Assembly (NCBI RefSeq): GCF_004376845.1
Contig: NZ_SNUW01000004.1
Coordinates: 124,001 to 188,000 of the forward strand
Source: Psychromonas algarum
Lineage (GTDB): Bacteria > Pseudomonadota > Gammaproteobacteria > Enterobacterales > Psychromonadaceae
DNA: 64,000 nucleotides
Direction of reading: 5' to 3'
In this document: in pieces, positions 1 to 9,420 of the stretch
Position numbering within the stretch: the stretch's first letter is position 1
How the letters are laid out: each line of letters begins with the position of its first letter
Notes under the pieces: model-generated
The model's database searches: none
Told to the model about the DNA's origin: nothing
The model's input: the letters and a program-made list of their open reading frames with translations, nothing else
Position numbers and translations under genes: made by a program

Positions 1-408
1 AATACCTTGTGTGACTTCTATTTGGTGATTTAATTGCTCATTACGTACTAAATCAAATACGCTACCAGCAGCCCCCGTTTTATAATCCCCTGCCCCATAA
101 ACCAGACGTTTAATTCTCGCATGTACTAATGCACCAGCACACATTGGACAAGGTTCGAGTGTTACATATAGTGTGCAATCAATTAGACGATAGTTTTGTA
201 AGGCTTGCCCTGCCGCACTAATTGCCATTATTTCAGCATGGGCACAGGCATTATGCTCAACAATCGAAAGATTCCAGCCCTCACCCACAACTTTATTATC
301 TTTAACTAATACCGCTCCAACGGGTATTTCACCAAGTGTTTCTGCTTTATCTGCTAATGATAATGCATATAACATCCAATCTTGGTCAGTGTAACTTTCA
401 GTGTTCAA
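1..408 (-). CDS. tadA: tRNA-specific adenosine deaminase TadA, C-terminus cut by window edge
   Basis: Deaminates the wobble adenosine (A34) of tRNA-Arg(ACG) to inosine; its tRNA-Arg(ACG) substrate genes lie later in this window. The 136 visible residues carry the zinc deaminase signature HAE (about 57-59, with the proton-shuttling Glu) and PCPMC (86-90), preceded by EIPVGAVLV as in E. coli TadA. About 30 C-terminal residues are outside the window. The best start is a TTG at 406-408 with an AGAG-type ribosome site; the first in-frame ATG (373-375) would remove part of the first helix. It lies 31 bases downstream of pilD on the same strand. The assignment is firm; the TTG start is inferred. Confidence 0.93.
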   Translation of the reverse strand, partial: MNTESYTDQDWMLYALSLADKAETLGEIPVGAVLVKDNKVVGEGWNLSIVEHNACAHAEIMAISAAGQALQNYRLIDCTLYVTLEPCPMCAGALVHARIKRLVYGAGDYKTGAAGSVFDLVRNEQLNHQIEVTQGI

Positions 409-439
409 GTCGTATTCTCTTTAGGTTTACAATAAGAAA

Positions 440-1312
440 TTAAAGTACTAATGAATAATATAATGTTGTTAATTCCGTACCGTAAACTAAATATACCCAG
501 CCCGCGATAGCTAAATAAGGACCAAAGGGTAAAGGACGACTTTGTTTATCTTTTGATGTGGCAATCACAGCAACACCAATAATTGCACCTGCAAGTGAAG
601 ATAATAGAATAATCAATGGTAATGCCTGCCACCCAAACCATGCCCCTAATGCGGCTAATAATTTGAAATCACCGTATCCCATTCCCTCTTTACCCGTTAT
701 TAATTTAAAGCCCCAATAAATAGACCATAAACTCAAATAACCAAATACTGCCCCTAATACCGCATCTTGCAGTCCAATAAACACACCTGACATATTAACC
801 AATAAACCTAACCAAATGAGTGGCAAAGTCAGTTGGTCGGGGAGCAGCATGGTATCAAAATCAATGAAAGTTAAACTGATCAACACCCAAGTAAAAACAA
901 GTGCAAATAAAACAGGCCAACCAAACGGGATAACTAGCGCAACCGCCAAGGACATGAGTCCTGTAAGCATTTCAATACTTGGATAACGAGCAGGTATCTT
1001 ACAATCACAATGCTTACAACGACCTTTTTGTATTAACCAACTAACAAGCGGTATATTTTCAGTCGAGCCAATAAGATGATTACACTTAGGACAACGAGAG
1101 CGAGGTAACACTAAGTTAAAAGGAGTTTCATCAACTTTAATGTTGGCATCAGGAAATGATTCTGCACAATCAGCTTTCCAAGCACGCTCCATCATCACAG
1201 GTAAACGATAAATAACAACATTCAAAAATGAACCAACCAGTAACCCTAAGATTAAAATAGTACCAAAATAAAACGATGGTACTTGTTCCATCATCGTGAT
1301 CACGTCGTTCAT
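440..1312 (-). CDS. pilD: Type IV prepilin leader peptidase / N-methyltransferase (PilD, A24 family)
   Basis: Inner-membrane aspartic protease that cleaves prepilin leaders and methylates the new N-terminus, serving type IV pili and type II secretion. The 290-residue length is normal. N-terminal half: a cytoplasmic zinc-binding loop with paired CxxC motifs (Cys74/77 and Cys99/102), typical of bifunctional enzymes. The two catalytic aspartates sit in FIDFDTMLLPD (about 150-160) and GMGYGDFKL (about 210-218). Several hydrophobic segments span the remainder. A clear AAGGA precedes the ATG. No other pilus assembly genes are next to it here; a pilin-like substrate lies at about 34.1-34.7 kb. Confidence 0.97.
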   Translation of the reverse strand: MNDVITMMEQVPSFYFGTILILGLLVGSFLNVVIYRLPVMMERAWKADCAESFPDANIKVDETPFNLVLPRSRCPKCNHLIGSTENIPLVSWLIQKGRCKHCDCKIPARYPSIEMLTGLMSLAVALVIPFGWPVLFALVFTWVLISLTFIDFDTMLLPDQLTLPLIWLGLLVNMSGVFIGLQDAVLGAVFGYLSLWSIYWGFKLITGKEGMGYGDFKLLAALGAWFGWQALPLIILLSSLAGAIIGVAVIATSKDKQSRPLPFGPYLAIAGWVYLVYGTELTTLYYSLVL

Positions 1313-1362
1313 AATTGTCCTTAACAGTGTTTAAATAATTTATTTTACAGAAAGTAAAATGA

Positions 1363-1797
1363 CTAGCTAATGCTAGGGGGGCAGATCTCATTGTCTGCAA
1401 AAAAATAAGCAATTTCTTTTGAGGCTGAAACAGGACTATCTGATCCATGCACTGCGTTATAACGCGTTGATTCAGCAAAATCAGCACGAATAGTACCAGG
1501 TTCAGCTTGCGTGGGATCTGTTTTACCAATAAGTTCTCGATAAGCAGAAATAATATTTTCTCCTTGTAAAACCAATACCATGATCGGACCTGATGTCATG
1601 AACTCAACTAAAGGTAGATAAAATTCTTTACCTTCATGTTCTGCATAAAACCCTTCTGCTTGCTCTGATGTCATATGTAACATTTTTGCAGCAACAATCG
1701 TAAATTCGGCACGTTCAAAACGTTGTAAAATGGTGCCAATTAATTGTTTACCGACAGCATCTGGTTTAATTATTGAAAGTGTTCTTTCTAATGGCAT
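1363..1797 (-). CDS. ndk: Nucleoside diphosphate kinase
   Basis: Transfers the gamma phosphate of ATP to nucleoside diphosphates through a phosphohistidine, balancing NTP pools. At 144 residues it matches the family. The catalytic His117 is in NAVHGSDS, and the N-terminal KPDAV motif (11-15) contributes to the phosphate site. An AGAGG ribosome site precedes the ATG. It stands alone on the minus strand, 50 bases before pilD. The C-terminus is a few residues longer and more polar than in E. coli Ndk. Confidence 0.98.
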   Translation of the reverse strand: MPLERTLSIIKPDAVGKQLIGTILQRFERAEFTIVAAKMLHMTSEQAEGFYAEHEGKEFYLPLVEFMTSGPIMVLVLQGENIISAYRELIGKTDPTQAEPGTIRADFAESTRYNAVHGSDSPVSASKEIAYFFADNEICPPSIS

Positions 1798-2031
1798 AAT
1801 AGCCTCTTAAATCAAGTTAATTGGATGCGCAATATAACCCGTATAGATAGCTATCATCAATAACAACGTCCCTATAGGGATCTCAACGTCACATTTCACT
1901 CAAGATTTCTTAAATGAGAATTTAAGAATATAATCTGATTCAAAACGAGATTTGCTCCAAATAAATTTTGAAATCATCTTATATTTCTATATTGTATATT
2001 TCATCGGACTCTTATTAATCGGAGACATCCC

Positions 2032-2916
2032 ATTAGCACTTATTTCTCTAAATCCTTTTTTAAAAAACAATCTATCGCACCAATATTGTCATTATTGATT
2101 TTCATCGCATGGATATTATTTCCAAATACGCCCAATAAATTAACAGTAATTGATCAGCAACAAATCTCTTATTTCTCGACCTGTCCTACATTAGTAAACA
2201 CTGAACAAAAACAATCAAGCAAAGCATTAAAGCCTACTTTTTCTCTATTAAATTGGAATATTTATAAACAGCAAAATGAACAATGGTCAGAGAAATTAAA
2301 TGAATGGGTAGGACAAGCAGATCTCATCACACTGCAAGAAGCAAAACATAGCCCCGCTTTAATTAATTTTAGTGAACAACAAAATTTATATTATTTTCAA
2401 AATGTTGCATTTATTCATCATGGTAATAACTATGGCGTAGATACTTTCAGTAGAACTCAAGCACAACAGGTTTGTGGCACTCGTTATTTAGAGCCTTGGA
2501 TCCTAATACCTAAAACAGGGCTAGCAAGCACTTATCAAATTCAAGATTCATCTCAAACATTATTATTAATTAATTTACACGGAGTTAATTTCACCTTTAC
2601 GGCAGAACCTTTAAAAGAACAAGTCACACCATATTTAGAGCTTATTAGACAACATAAAGGGCCAGTAATATTCACTGGGGACTTAAATACTTGGAGCGAT
2701 GCAAGAACATCTCAAATTAAAAATTTTTTAGCTTCGACAGGATTTGATGAGACAAAGTTTTCAGATGATAACCGTATTACGGCATTTGGACTTCCGTTGG
2801 ATCATGTTTTTTATCGGGGATTAAAAGTAATAAAAGCACAAAGCATTTCAACAATAGCTTCCGATCATAGTCCACAGTTGGTTACATTTAGTTTATTAGC
2901 GGAAAATAAAAATTGA
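2032..2916 (+). CDS. yafD: YafD-like endonuclease/exonuclease/phosphatase family protein
   Basis: Member of the metal-dependent endonuclease/exonuclease/phosphatase fold; the physiological substrate of YafD is not established. Family motifs are visible in order: WNIYKQQ, TLQEAK (metal-binding Glu), GPVIFTGDLNTWSD, the LDHVFYRGL segment and SDHSPQLV (catalytic Asp-His). A hydrophobic stretch of about 15 residues near the N-terminus suggests a membrane anchor. Start choice: the only conventional starts in frame are TTG codons such as 2086-2088, which lacks a ribosome site and falls inside the hydrophobic stretch. ATT at 2032-2034 has GGAGA six bases upstream and gives 294 residues with a positively charged stretch before the hydrophobic segment. 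The family call is firm; the ATT start is inferred. Confidence 0.85.
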   Translation: MSTYFSKSFFKKQSIAPILSLLIFIAWILFPNTPNKLTVIDQQQISYFSTCPTLVNTEQKQSSKALKPTFSLLNWNIYKQQNEQWSEKLNEWVGQADLITLQEAKHSPALINFSEQQNLYYFQNVAFIHHGNNYGVDTFSRTQAQQVCGTRYLEPWILIPKTGLASTYQIQDSSQTLLLINLHGVNFTFTAEPLKEQVTPYLELIRQHKGPVIFTGDLNTWSDARTSQIKNFLASTGFDETKFSDDNRITAFGLPLDHVFYRGLKVIKAQSISTIASDHSPQLVTFSLLAENKN

Positions 2917-3021
2917 AGGTCATGATTAATACCTAAAAATTTATGTTTCAAAATATAAATTATTGTGTGTAATAGGTAATTTAATTAGATCATTTAATAA
3001 TAGATAGGAAAGTGCAAAATT

Positions 3022-3097
3022 TGGAGCGGTACACGAGACTCGAACTCGTGACCCCAACCTTGGCAAGGTTGTGCTCTACCAACTGAGCTAGTACCGC
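3022..3097 (-). tRNA. tRNA-Gly (anticodon GCC), copy 3 of the transcript
   Basis: A 76-base cloverleaf on the minus strand with encoded 3' CCA. The anticodon stem CAACC/GGTTG encloses loop TTGCCAA, giving anticodon GCC (glycine, GGC/GGU). It is identical to the two copies to its right and is the last of the array. In E. coli a triple tRNA-Gly(GCC) cluster also lies beside orn, so the order is conserved. Confidence 0.97.
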
Positions 3098-3124
3098 TTC
3101 ATAATTTGATTTTAGATAGTAGTT

Positions 3125-3200
3125 TGGAGCGGTACACGAGACTCGAACTCGTGACCCCAACCTTGGCAAGGTTGTGCTCTACCAACTGAGCTAGTACCGC
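3125..3200 (-). tRNA. tRNA-Gly (anticodon GCC), copy 2
   Basis: A 76-base cloverleaf with anticodon GCC and encoded CCA, sequence-identical to its neighbours and separated from them by 27 and 49 bases. It is the middle member of a single minus-strand array. Confidence 0.97.
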
Positions 3201-3249
3201 TTTATCTAAAACTACTCGGAAAATAATTTATAAAAAGTATTATAAAATT

Positions 3250-3325
3250 TGGAGCGGTACACGAGACTCGAACTCGTGACCCCAACCTTGGCAAGGTTGT
3301 GCTCTACCAACTGAGCTAGTACCGC
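3250..3325 (-). tRNA. tRNA-Gly (anticodon GCC), copy 1
   Basis: A 76-base cloverleaf with anticodon GCC and encoded CCA. It is the promoter-proximal member of the three-gene array, about 70 bases downstream of the predicted transcription start. Confidence 0.97.
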
Positions 3326-3399
3326 ATCACATTTTCCTATAACTAACTTCTTATAAAGAAATAAGGTACTTGGTAATACCTGTTAGTTACGAGGTGCGA

Positions 3400-3427
3400 A
3401 TTATAGAGATGGCGTTAATGATTGCAA
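3400..3427 (-). promoter_or_regulatory. Sigma-70 promoter of the tRNA-Gly array
   Basis: On the minus strand TTGCAA (3422-3427) and a perfect TATAAT (3400-3405) are 16 bases apart. They are followed by the GC-rich stretch TCGCACC, the kind of discriminator found at stringently controlled stable-RNA promoters. The position fits transcription of all three tRNA-Gly genes. Inferred from sequence only. Confidence 0.75.
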
Positions 3428-3510
3428 GCTTTTTTTAGCTATTTTAGGCAGAACAAAGTTTGCATGTTGACTTTTTAAACAAAAACAAAAACACCTGCTC
3501 AAAAAGCGAC

Positions 3511-4050
3511 CTAAAAAGTGAAAAAATGTTTTTGGTAATGCTGTAATTCAGAAATAGATTCTTTAATATCCTGCAATGCTAAATGTGTACCTGTTTTTTT
3601 ATGCGCTTCAACCATTTCTGGTGCCCAACGACGGCCTAACTCTTTTACTGTACTCACATCAATATTACGATAATGAAAAAAAGCTTCTAAAGTTGGCATA
3701 TGTTTAACCATAAAACGACGATCTTGACCGATACTATTCCCACATAATGGGGCAACTCCAGCGGGAACCCATTGTTTCAAAAACTCTAATGTTGCTTGCT
3801 CTGCTTGTTCGCAACTAATTTTGCTCTCTTTCACTCTGGCCGTTAGTCCTGAGTTGCCATGATGCTCAGTACACCACTCATCCATCGCATCTAATGCAGC
3901 ATCGCTTTGGTGGATAACCAACTGTGGTCCTTCAGCTAATATATTCAAATCACTGTCTGTCACTATGGTTGCAATTTCAATAATTTTATCGCTATCAGGA
4001 TTTAAACCTGTCATTTCTAGATCAATCCATACCAGATTATTTTTGTTCAT
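3511..4050 (-). CDS. orn: Oligoribonuclease
   Basis: 3'-5' exoribonuclease (DEDDh family) that finishes RNA decay by degrading 2-5 base oligonucleotides, including pGpG from cyclic-di-GMP turnover. Motif I is WIDLEMTGL (Asp10, Glu12). [12 protein letters not shown] and [12 protein letters not shown] supply the remaining acidic ligands and the catalytic His. From ATG 4050 it has 179 residues, matching the family N-terminus; a GTG at 4062 would add four residues. Divergent from rsgA, as in many gammaproteobacteria. Confidence 0.97.
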   Translation of the reverse strand: MNKNNLVWIDLEMTGLNPDSDKIIEIATIVTDSDLNILAEGPQLVIHQSDAALDAMDEWCTEHHGNSGLTARVKESKISCEQAEQATLEFLKQWVPAGVAPLCGNSIGQDRRFMVKHMPTLEAFFHYRNIDVSTVKELGRRWAPEMVEAHKKTGTHLALQDIKESISELQHYQKHFFTF

Positions 4051-4147
4051 TTTGATAACCACCCTTTTCTCTTGATGAATAGCTTAATTATGTGAAAAAT
4101 ATAGTATGATACGTCATTCAAATCACCAGTGGTAGCAAAGGAAGCCT

Positions 4148-5188
4148 GTGGCTAAGAAGAAAAAACTCAGTAAAAACCAAGTTCGTCGTGTTCAGAGCAA
4201 TCATAATAAACGCTTAACACCTAAAAACGATAAACAATGGGATGAATCTGAACTAGGTCCACAGCTAGAAGGCCTAGTAGTAAGCCGATTTGGACAACAT
4301 GCCGATATTGAAGACAATGACGGTAAAGTTGAACGTTGTACTCTACGTCGATCTATTCGTTCATTGGTCACAGGAGATCGCGTCGTATGGCGTGCAGGCA
4401 AAGAATCCCATCAAGGTATTAGCGGAGTGATTGAAGCAGTTCATCCTCGTAAAACAGTACTTACTCGTCCTGATTATTATGATGGCATTAAACCTATTGC
4501 CGCTAACATTGACCATATCATCATTGTTAGTTCAATTGCTCCTGAGTTTTCGCGTAATATTATTGATCGCTATTTAGTCGCTTGTGAAGACATTGGCATC
4601 ACTCCTATTATCGTATTAAATAAAATCGATTTACTTGATGAAGAGTCTGCCAAAATCATTGATGAAGAACTACAAAGCTATCGTGACATTGGTTATCAGG
4701 TACTTTACAGCTCTATGCACGGTGATGGTTTAGATAGTTTAAAATCGGTAATGAAAGACAAAATCAATATTTTTGTTGGCCAATCAGGTGTAGGTAAAAC
4801 ATCATTATTAAATATGTTATTACCAGAAGTTGAAGCCGTTACAGGTGAGATTTCTGAAGGTTCAGGACTTGGGAAACATACCACAACAACAGCGCGTTTA
4901 TATCACTTTAGCGATGGTGGAGACTTAATTGATAGCCCTGGGATCCGTGAATTTTCATTATGGCATTTAGAAGCTGAACGCATAGCAAGTGGATTTATAG
5001 AATTTAGAAATTACCTCGGTAGTTGTCGTTTTCGTGACTGTAAGCACCAAGCAGATCCCGGTTGTGCCCTTGTAGCAGCCGTTGAAGATGGGCACATTGA
5101 TAGTGCTCGTTTCAATAGTTTTTTACGTATTTTAGAAACAATGGATGATGCCAAAAATGCGCGCCATCGAGATCCTAATACTTATTAA
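4148..5188 (+). CDS. rsgA: Ribosome small-subunit-dependent GTPase RsgA
   Basis: Circularly permuted GTPase that checks late 30S maturation. Layout: basic N-terminal tail, OB-fold (about 40-110), then the permuted G domain with NKID (158-161) ahead of the P-loop GQSGVGKTS (211-219) and DSPG (262-265). A C-terminal zinc motif contains Cys293, Cys298, His300 and Cys306. 346 residues is normal. It starts at GTG 4148 with AAAGGAA upstream. First gene of a probable rsgA-psd-ilvA-channel run with gaps of 54, 49 and 9 bases; rsgA-psd linkage is widely conserved. Confidence 0.98.
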   Translation: MAKKKKLSKNQVRRVQSNHNKRLTPKNDKQWDESELGPQLEGLVVSRFGQHADIEDNDGKVERCTLRRSIRSLVTGDRVVWRAGKESHQGISGVIEAVHPRKTVLTRPDYYDGIKPIAANIDHIIIVSSIAPEFSRNIIDRYLVACEDIGITPIIVLNKIDLLDEESAKIIDEELQSYRDIGYQVLYSSMHGDGLDSLKSVMKDKINIFVGQSGVGKTSLLNMLLPEVEAVTGEISEGSGLGKHTTTTARLYHFSDGGDLIDSPGIREFSLWHLEAERIASGFIEFRNYLGSCRFRDCKHQADPGCALVAAVEDGHIDSARFNSFLRILETMDDAKNARHRDPNTY

Positions 5189-5242
5189 AAAAACTTATTT
5201 AAGTACACGTATTTATTAACATTTAAAAACAGAGAGTTTAAT

Positions 5243-6097
5243 ATGATCGACCAACTAAAAATTATTGGCCAATACATTTTACCTAAACACCTTGTGACAT
5301 TTATCGCAGGTAAATTAGCAAATGCAAAAATGGGCAAATTTACTACTTTTTTAATCACCCACTTTATTAAAAAATTCAAAATAGATATGAGCGAAGCAAA
5401 ACATTCAGATCCAGCTCATTTTGATACTTTCAATGATTTTTTTACTCGTGAATTAAAGCCAGGTTTACGCCCAATAGTAGAAGGTGAAAATAACTTAGCA
5501 ACACCAGTAGACGGCTGCGTTAGTCAACAAGGTGATATTAAACAAGGTCGAGTTTTTCAAGCTAAAGGACATGACTTTAGTTTACGTGAACTACTAGGTG
5601 GACGAGATGATGTCGCAGCACCTTTTGATGATGGCATATTTTCTACCATTTATCTTGCACCTAAAGATTACCATCGTATTCATATGCCAATGACAGGTAA
5701 ATTAGAGCAAATGATCTTCATACCAGGCGATCTATTTTCAGTTAACCCACTAACCGCACAAAATGTTCCTAACTTATTTGCTCGCAATGAACGCGCTGTT
5801 GCTATTTTTTCAACAGCCGTTGGTCCAATGGCAATGGTCTTAGTTGGGGCTACGATTGTAGGTAGTATTGAAACAGTTTGGGAAGGCACATTAAAGGCAC
5901 AAAAAAATAAAGAGCTGCAATATTGGGATTATAAAGATCAAGAGATCATATTAGAAAAAGGTGCTGAATTAGGACGCTTCAAATTAGGTAGTACGATTGT
6001 TGCGCTATTCCCTAAAAATAGTATCGAATTTAATGAAAATTTAGCGCCTTCAAGCGTAACTCGTTTAGGTGAATTGTTTGCAACAATTAACTCTTAA
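5243..6097 (+). CDS. psd: Phosphatidylserine decarboxylase proenzyme
   Basis: Makes phosphatidylethanolamine by decarboxylating phosphatidylserine at the inner membrane. The proenzyme cuts itself in the LGST motif (248-251), leaving a pyruvoyl group on the small C-terminal chain. Other family landmarks are TPVDG with Asp90 and the YHRIHMP segment with His147. 284 residues is typical. It follows rsgA by 54 bases, the conserved gammaproteobacterial order, but the mechanosensitive channel gene often found after psd is replaced here by ilvA. Confidence 0.98.
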   Translation: MIDQLKIIGQYILPKHLVTFIAGKLANAKMGKFTTFLITHFIKKFKIDMSEAKHSDPAHFDTFNDFFTRELKPGLRPIVEGENNLATPVDGCVSQQGDIKQGRVFQAKGHDFSLRELLGGRDDVAAPFDDGIFSTIYLAPKDYHRIHMPMTGKLEQMIFIPGDLFSVNPLTAQNVPNLFARNERAVAIFSTAVGPMAMVLVGATIVGSIETVWEGTLKAQKNKELQYWDYKDQEIILEKGAELGRFKLGSTIVALFPKNSIEFNENLAPSSVTRLGELFATINS

Positions 6098-6146
6098 CTA
6101 AAACTGTTAATTTATAGATTTATATTAAATAAGAAAAAGGGTTGTA

Positions 6147-7685
6147 ATGTCAGTAATTTCTAGTGAGCAGTATTTAAAAAAAATTCTATTAGCGCCTATT
6201 TATGAAGCCGCAATTGAGACTAAACTACAGCCTTTAAATAAATTATCAAATCGCTTAGGAAACCGTGTACTCCTAAAACGAGAAGACTTACAACCCGTTC
6301 ATTCTTTTAAACTAAGAGGTGCATATAACAAACTTGCGAATCTTAGTGAACAACAAAAACATAATGGTGTTATTGCTGCATCAGCAGGAAACCATGCTCA
6401 GGGTTTAGCCTTATCAGCTCAGAGAATGGGATTAAAAGCGACCATTGTCATGCCTAAAACAACACCAGACATTAAAGTAAACTCAGTTCGATCATTTGGT
6501 GCGACAGTAGTTTTACATGGTGAAAGCTTTGATGCAGCTAATGAGCATTCAATCGCTTTAGCGCAACAGCATGGTTATACAATTATTCATCCTTTTGATG
6601 ATCCAGATGTGATCGCTGGACAAGGTACTGTTGGCAAAGAATTAATACAGCAAGATGCACATTTAAACGCTATTTTTGTACCTGTTGGAGGTGGCGGATT
6701 AGCTGCGGGGATTGCTGTTTACATCAAACAACTTTTACCACATATTAAAATTATTGCGGTTGAGCCTGAAGATGCCGCTTGTTTACAAGCCGCATTAGTA
6801 GAAGGGAAACCAACCACATTAGCAAAAGTTGGACTATTTGCAGATGGCGTAGCAGTAAAAACCATTGGCAAAGAAACGTTCCGATTATGTCAGCAATACA
6901 TTGATGAAGTAATTACCGTCAGTAGTGATGAAATTTGTGCGGCTGTAAAAGATATTTTTGATGATACAAGAGCAATTGCAGAACCTGCTGGCGCCCTCTC
7001 ACTTGCAGGATTAAAAAAGTATAGCCAACTACATCAATTACAAGATCAACGTCTTGCAGCTATTTTAAGTGGCGCTAATGTAAACTTTCATAGCCTAAGA
7101 TATGTATCAGAGAGATGTGAGTTAGGCGAACAAAATGAAAGTATTCTTGCCGTGACTATTCCTGAAGAGCAAGGTGCATTTTTAGCGTTCTGTAATGAAC
7201 TAGATGGCAGAGCCATTACTGAGTTTAATTATCGTTACAGTGACAATAAAGAAGCGAATATTTTTGTCGGCGTAAGAACCCCACAAGGATTTGATGAGTT
7301 ATCAACATTAACCGAAAACCTAACACTTGCAGGTTATTCTGTCGCAGATTTAAGTCATAATGAAACTGCTAAATTACACGTACGTTATATGGTTGGAGGT
7401 GTGCCTTCCCATCAATTAACAGAGCGTTTATATAGTTTTGAATTTCCAGAGCATCCCAATGCACTAATAAAATTTTTAAATCTATTAGGCATACATGCCA
7501 ATATTACGTTATTTCATTACCGCAATCACGGAGCTGCTTACGCTCAAGTATTAGCTGGTTTTGAAATAAATGAAGCGCAAGTCGATGAATTTAGCCAACA
7601 CTTAAATGCATTAGGTTATAGCTATAAAGATGAGACTTTTAATCAGGCTTATCGTTTCTTTTTATCTCATGCGAATAATTGTTAA
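6147..7685 (+). CDS. ilvA: Threonine dehydratase, biosynthetic (IlvA)
   Basis: PLP enzyme converting threonine to 2-oxobutanoate, the first step of isoleucine synthesis. The PLP lysine is Lys55 in SFKLRGAYNK; the glycine-rich phosphate loop VGGGGLAAG lies near 190. The C-terminal part (about 330-512) holds two ACT-like regulatory domains, as in the long biosynthetic enzyme that isoleucine inhibits, not the short catabolic TdcB. At 512 residues it matches E. coli IlvA. Its position downstream of psd, away from other ilv genes, is unusual for Enterobacteria. Confidence 0.96.
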   Translation: MSVISSEQYLKKILLAPIYEAAIETKLQPLNKLSNRLGNRVLLKREDLQPVHSFKLRGAYNKLANLSEQQKHNGVIAASAGNHAQGLALSAQRMGLKATIVMPKTTPDIKVNSVRSFGATVVLHGESFDAANEHSIALAQQHGYTIIHPFDDPDVIAGQGTVGKELIQQDAHLNAIFVPVGGGGLAAGIAVYIKQLLPHIKIIAVEPEDAACLQAALVEGKPTTLAKVGLFADGVAVKTIGKETFRLCQQYIDEVITVSSDEICAAVKDIFDDTRAIAEPAGALSLAGLKKYSQLHQLQDQRLAAILSGANVNFHSLRYVSERCELGEQNESILAVTIPEEQGAFLAFCNELDGRAITEFNYRYSDNKEANIFVGVRTPQGFDELSTLTENLTLAGYSVADLSHNETAKLHVRYMVGGVPSHQLTERLYSFEFPEHPNALIKFLNLLGIHANITLFHYRNHGAAYAQVLAGFEINEAQVDEFSQHLNALGYSYKDETFNQAYRFFLSHANNC

Positions 7686-7694
7686 GAATATTCT

Positions 7695-8768
7695 ATGTTA
7701 CTAACTTCAAAGCAATTTCAAAAAATAGTACAAAAATTAAGTCGCCGCTTAACTTGGCCTATTATGTTTATGCTGATGTTATTACAGGCGTTAGTGACAT
7801 ACATATTGTTAGCAATGGCAGGAGAAATACAGTTAACACACGATCCTATTGAGTTCTTTTATTACAATATGGTTGTTGTCTCAACGGTGGGGTTTGGAGA
7901 TTTAAGCCCAGTTACACATATCGGAAAAGGCATTGTCGCTTTTTGGCAGATCCCATCGGGTTTAATCGTGTTTGCTTCATTTATTGGTAAATCCACCCAA
8001 TTATTTATTGATATAGCGAGAAAAAATATGAACGGTAGTAATGACTTCTCACACTTAAATGATCACATTCTTTTATTATGCTGGGATAAATATTCTACTG
8101 AGCAAGTAGTACAGTTAATTTTGGGTGACAAAAAACGTAAAAAAAGACGTATTTTATTATGTGTAACTGATGAAATGAAAAACCCTTTTCCAGATAATGA
8201 TGAAGTTTCATTTGCAAAATTACGCACTTTTTCAGATACAGAAGAGTTAGATAGAATTGCATTACAAAAAGCAAGACGAATAATTATCGATGGAAAATCT
8301 GATGATGAAACACTTTCGATCGCACTTAGTATTGCAACCTTTGCCGATAAAAGTGCCAACATTACAGCACATTTTTTTGATGAGACTAAAGCTAACCTCT
8401 TAAAAATGCACTGCCCTCATATCGAATGTAGTATTGATAATAGTGCACAGATGATGGTGCGCAGTATGCAAGATCCCGGTTCAAGTAAAGTAACAGAACA
8501 ATTACTTTCAACATTGAATGGAGCAACTTTATATAGTTTTTTAGTACCAGAATTAGAACAAGAAATTGCTTTTGGAGAGTTGTTTGATACCTTAAAACAA
8601 CGTTACGACATGATTTTATTAGGCTTTAGCAAAAGTAAAAATGGTGATGATATACGCCTGAATCCTGCAAGTGATGTGAATATACAAAGCCATTATTATT
8701 TACACTATATCGCTAATGAGCGTATGGATGTCACTGATATTGATTGGAAAAATATTAAACAAGCGTAA
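7695..8768 (+). CDS. Potassium channel family protein with degenerate RCK-like domain
   Basis: Two membrane segments (about 22-42 and 82-105) flank a pore helix and the selectivity filter TVGFGD (64-69), as in two-TM K+ channels. The roughly 240-residue cytoplasmic part begins DHILLLCWDKYSTEQVV, where a classical RCK/TrkA-N domain would show a Gly-x-Gly-x-x-Gly nucleotide loop; that loop is absent, so the nucleotide site is probably lost or altered. A second RCK-like half seems present near 210-357. It starts nine bases after ilvA, so co-transcription is likely. Ion selectivity for K+ is inferred from the filter only. Confidence 0.85.
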   Translation: MLLTSKQFQKIVQKLSRRLTWPIMFMLMLLQALVTYILLAMAGEIQLTHDPIEFFYYNMVVVSTVGFGDLSPVTHIGKGIVAFWQIPSGLIVFASFIGKSTQLFIDIARKNMNGSNDFSHLNDHILLLCWDKYSTEQVVQLILGDKKRKKRRILLCVTDEMKNPFPDNDEVSFAKLRTFSDTEELDRIALQKARRIIIDGKSDDETLSIALSIATFADKSANITAHFFDETKANLLKMHCPHIECSIDNSAQMMVRSMQDPGSSKVTEQLLSTLNGATLYSFLVPELEQEIAFGELFDTLKQRYDMILLGFSKSKNGDDIRLNPASDVNIQSHYYLHYIANERMDVTDIDWKNIKQA

Positions 8769-8773
8769 AAATT

Positions 8774-8813
8774 AAAGAGCCTTTACCTGAAATAACCTCA
8801 TAGGCTCTTTATT
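8774..8813. terminator. Bidirectional intrinsic terminator
   Basis: AAAGAGCCT (8774-8782) pairs with AGGCTCTTT (8802-8810) across a 19-base loop, with A and T runs inside the stem ends. It lies between the convergent ends of the channel gene and the next minus-strand gene. Confidence 0.8.
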
Positions 8814-8835
8814 CAATTTAAATGCTATCAATAAT

Positions 8836-9420
8836 TTAACTTAAATCTGGCACGGGAATAGGCGTAAACACATAATAAATATAGATACACCACACCATTG
8901 CTCCAATAGCTAACCAAATATAATTAGCCACCGTATAATTTGCATTACTCGCTCCATTGATATCATCACAAGCATAATTCACAAACCACTGAGCTTGATA
9001 ACAAAGCCAACAAAATAAAGGAATAGTGGCAATACTCAGTAATGAGATATAAGGTCTTAATTCAGCTGAGACAGGCACATTATCACAAAGAAAACTGATC
9101 ACAGTTACTATGATAAATAGCAGAGTTGATTTCTTTAATACATCACTTTTATTACCGCTTTTACGTTCATATATATCTGTTAATTTTTTGAATAATGATG
9201 GGACAAAGAACACTGGAAAAGTCGCTCGAATAACAGGCCATTCATCCCCTTTATGCGCCTGTTTATAAAACACCCATTGTTGATAAAACCAATAAGTCAT
9301 ATATAACCCAGCAGTCCCTAAAAACAAGATTAAGAACTTATTTAAAGAAACCACATAAAATTCAGGTGCTGTGGCACTTTTTAATGAGTTATCAGGTGAG
9401 CTGTTCATATTATCTTGCAT
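8836..9420 (-). CDS. Uncharacterised four-helix inner-membrane protein
   Basis: I do not recognise a named family. The 194 residues begin with about 25 polar residues and are followed by hydrophobic segments near 28-47, about 70, 100-115, 123-140 and 165-188. Between the first two is a soluble loop rich in Trp, Tyr and Lys (YQQWVFYKQAHKGDEWPVIR), a composition seen in small DUF4234-like membrane proteins, which I offer only as a resemblance. It is monocistronic and convergent with the channel gene. No signal peptide cleavage site is evident. Confidence 0.6.
   Translation of the reverse strand: MQDNMNSSPDNSLKSATAPEFYVVSLNKFLILFLGTAGLYMTYWFYQQWVFYKQAHKGDEWPVIRATFPVFFVPSLFKKLTDIYERKSGNKSDVLKKSTLLFIIVTVISFLCDNVPVSAELRPYISLLSIATIPLFCWLCYQAQWFVNYACDDINGASNANYTVANYIWLAIGAMVWCIYIYYVFTPIPVPDLS

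Noticed and set aside
1870-1879. Palindrome CCCTATAGGG upstream of ndk
   Set aside because: A single ten-base palindrome without a second copy or known operator; chance is likely.
3022-3325. Regular repeats that could look like a CRISPR array
   Set aside because: The units are full 76-base tRNA-Gly genes with cloverleaf folds; spacers are irregular and AT-rich.
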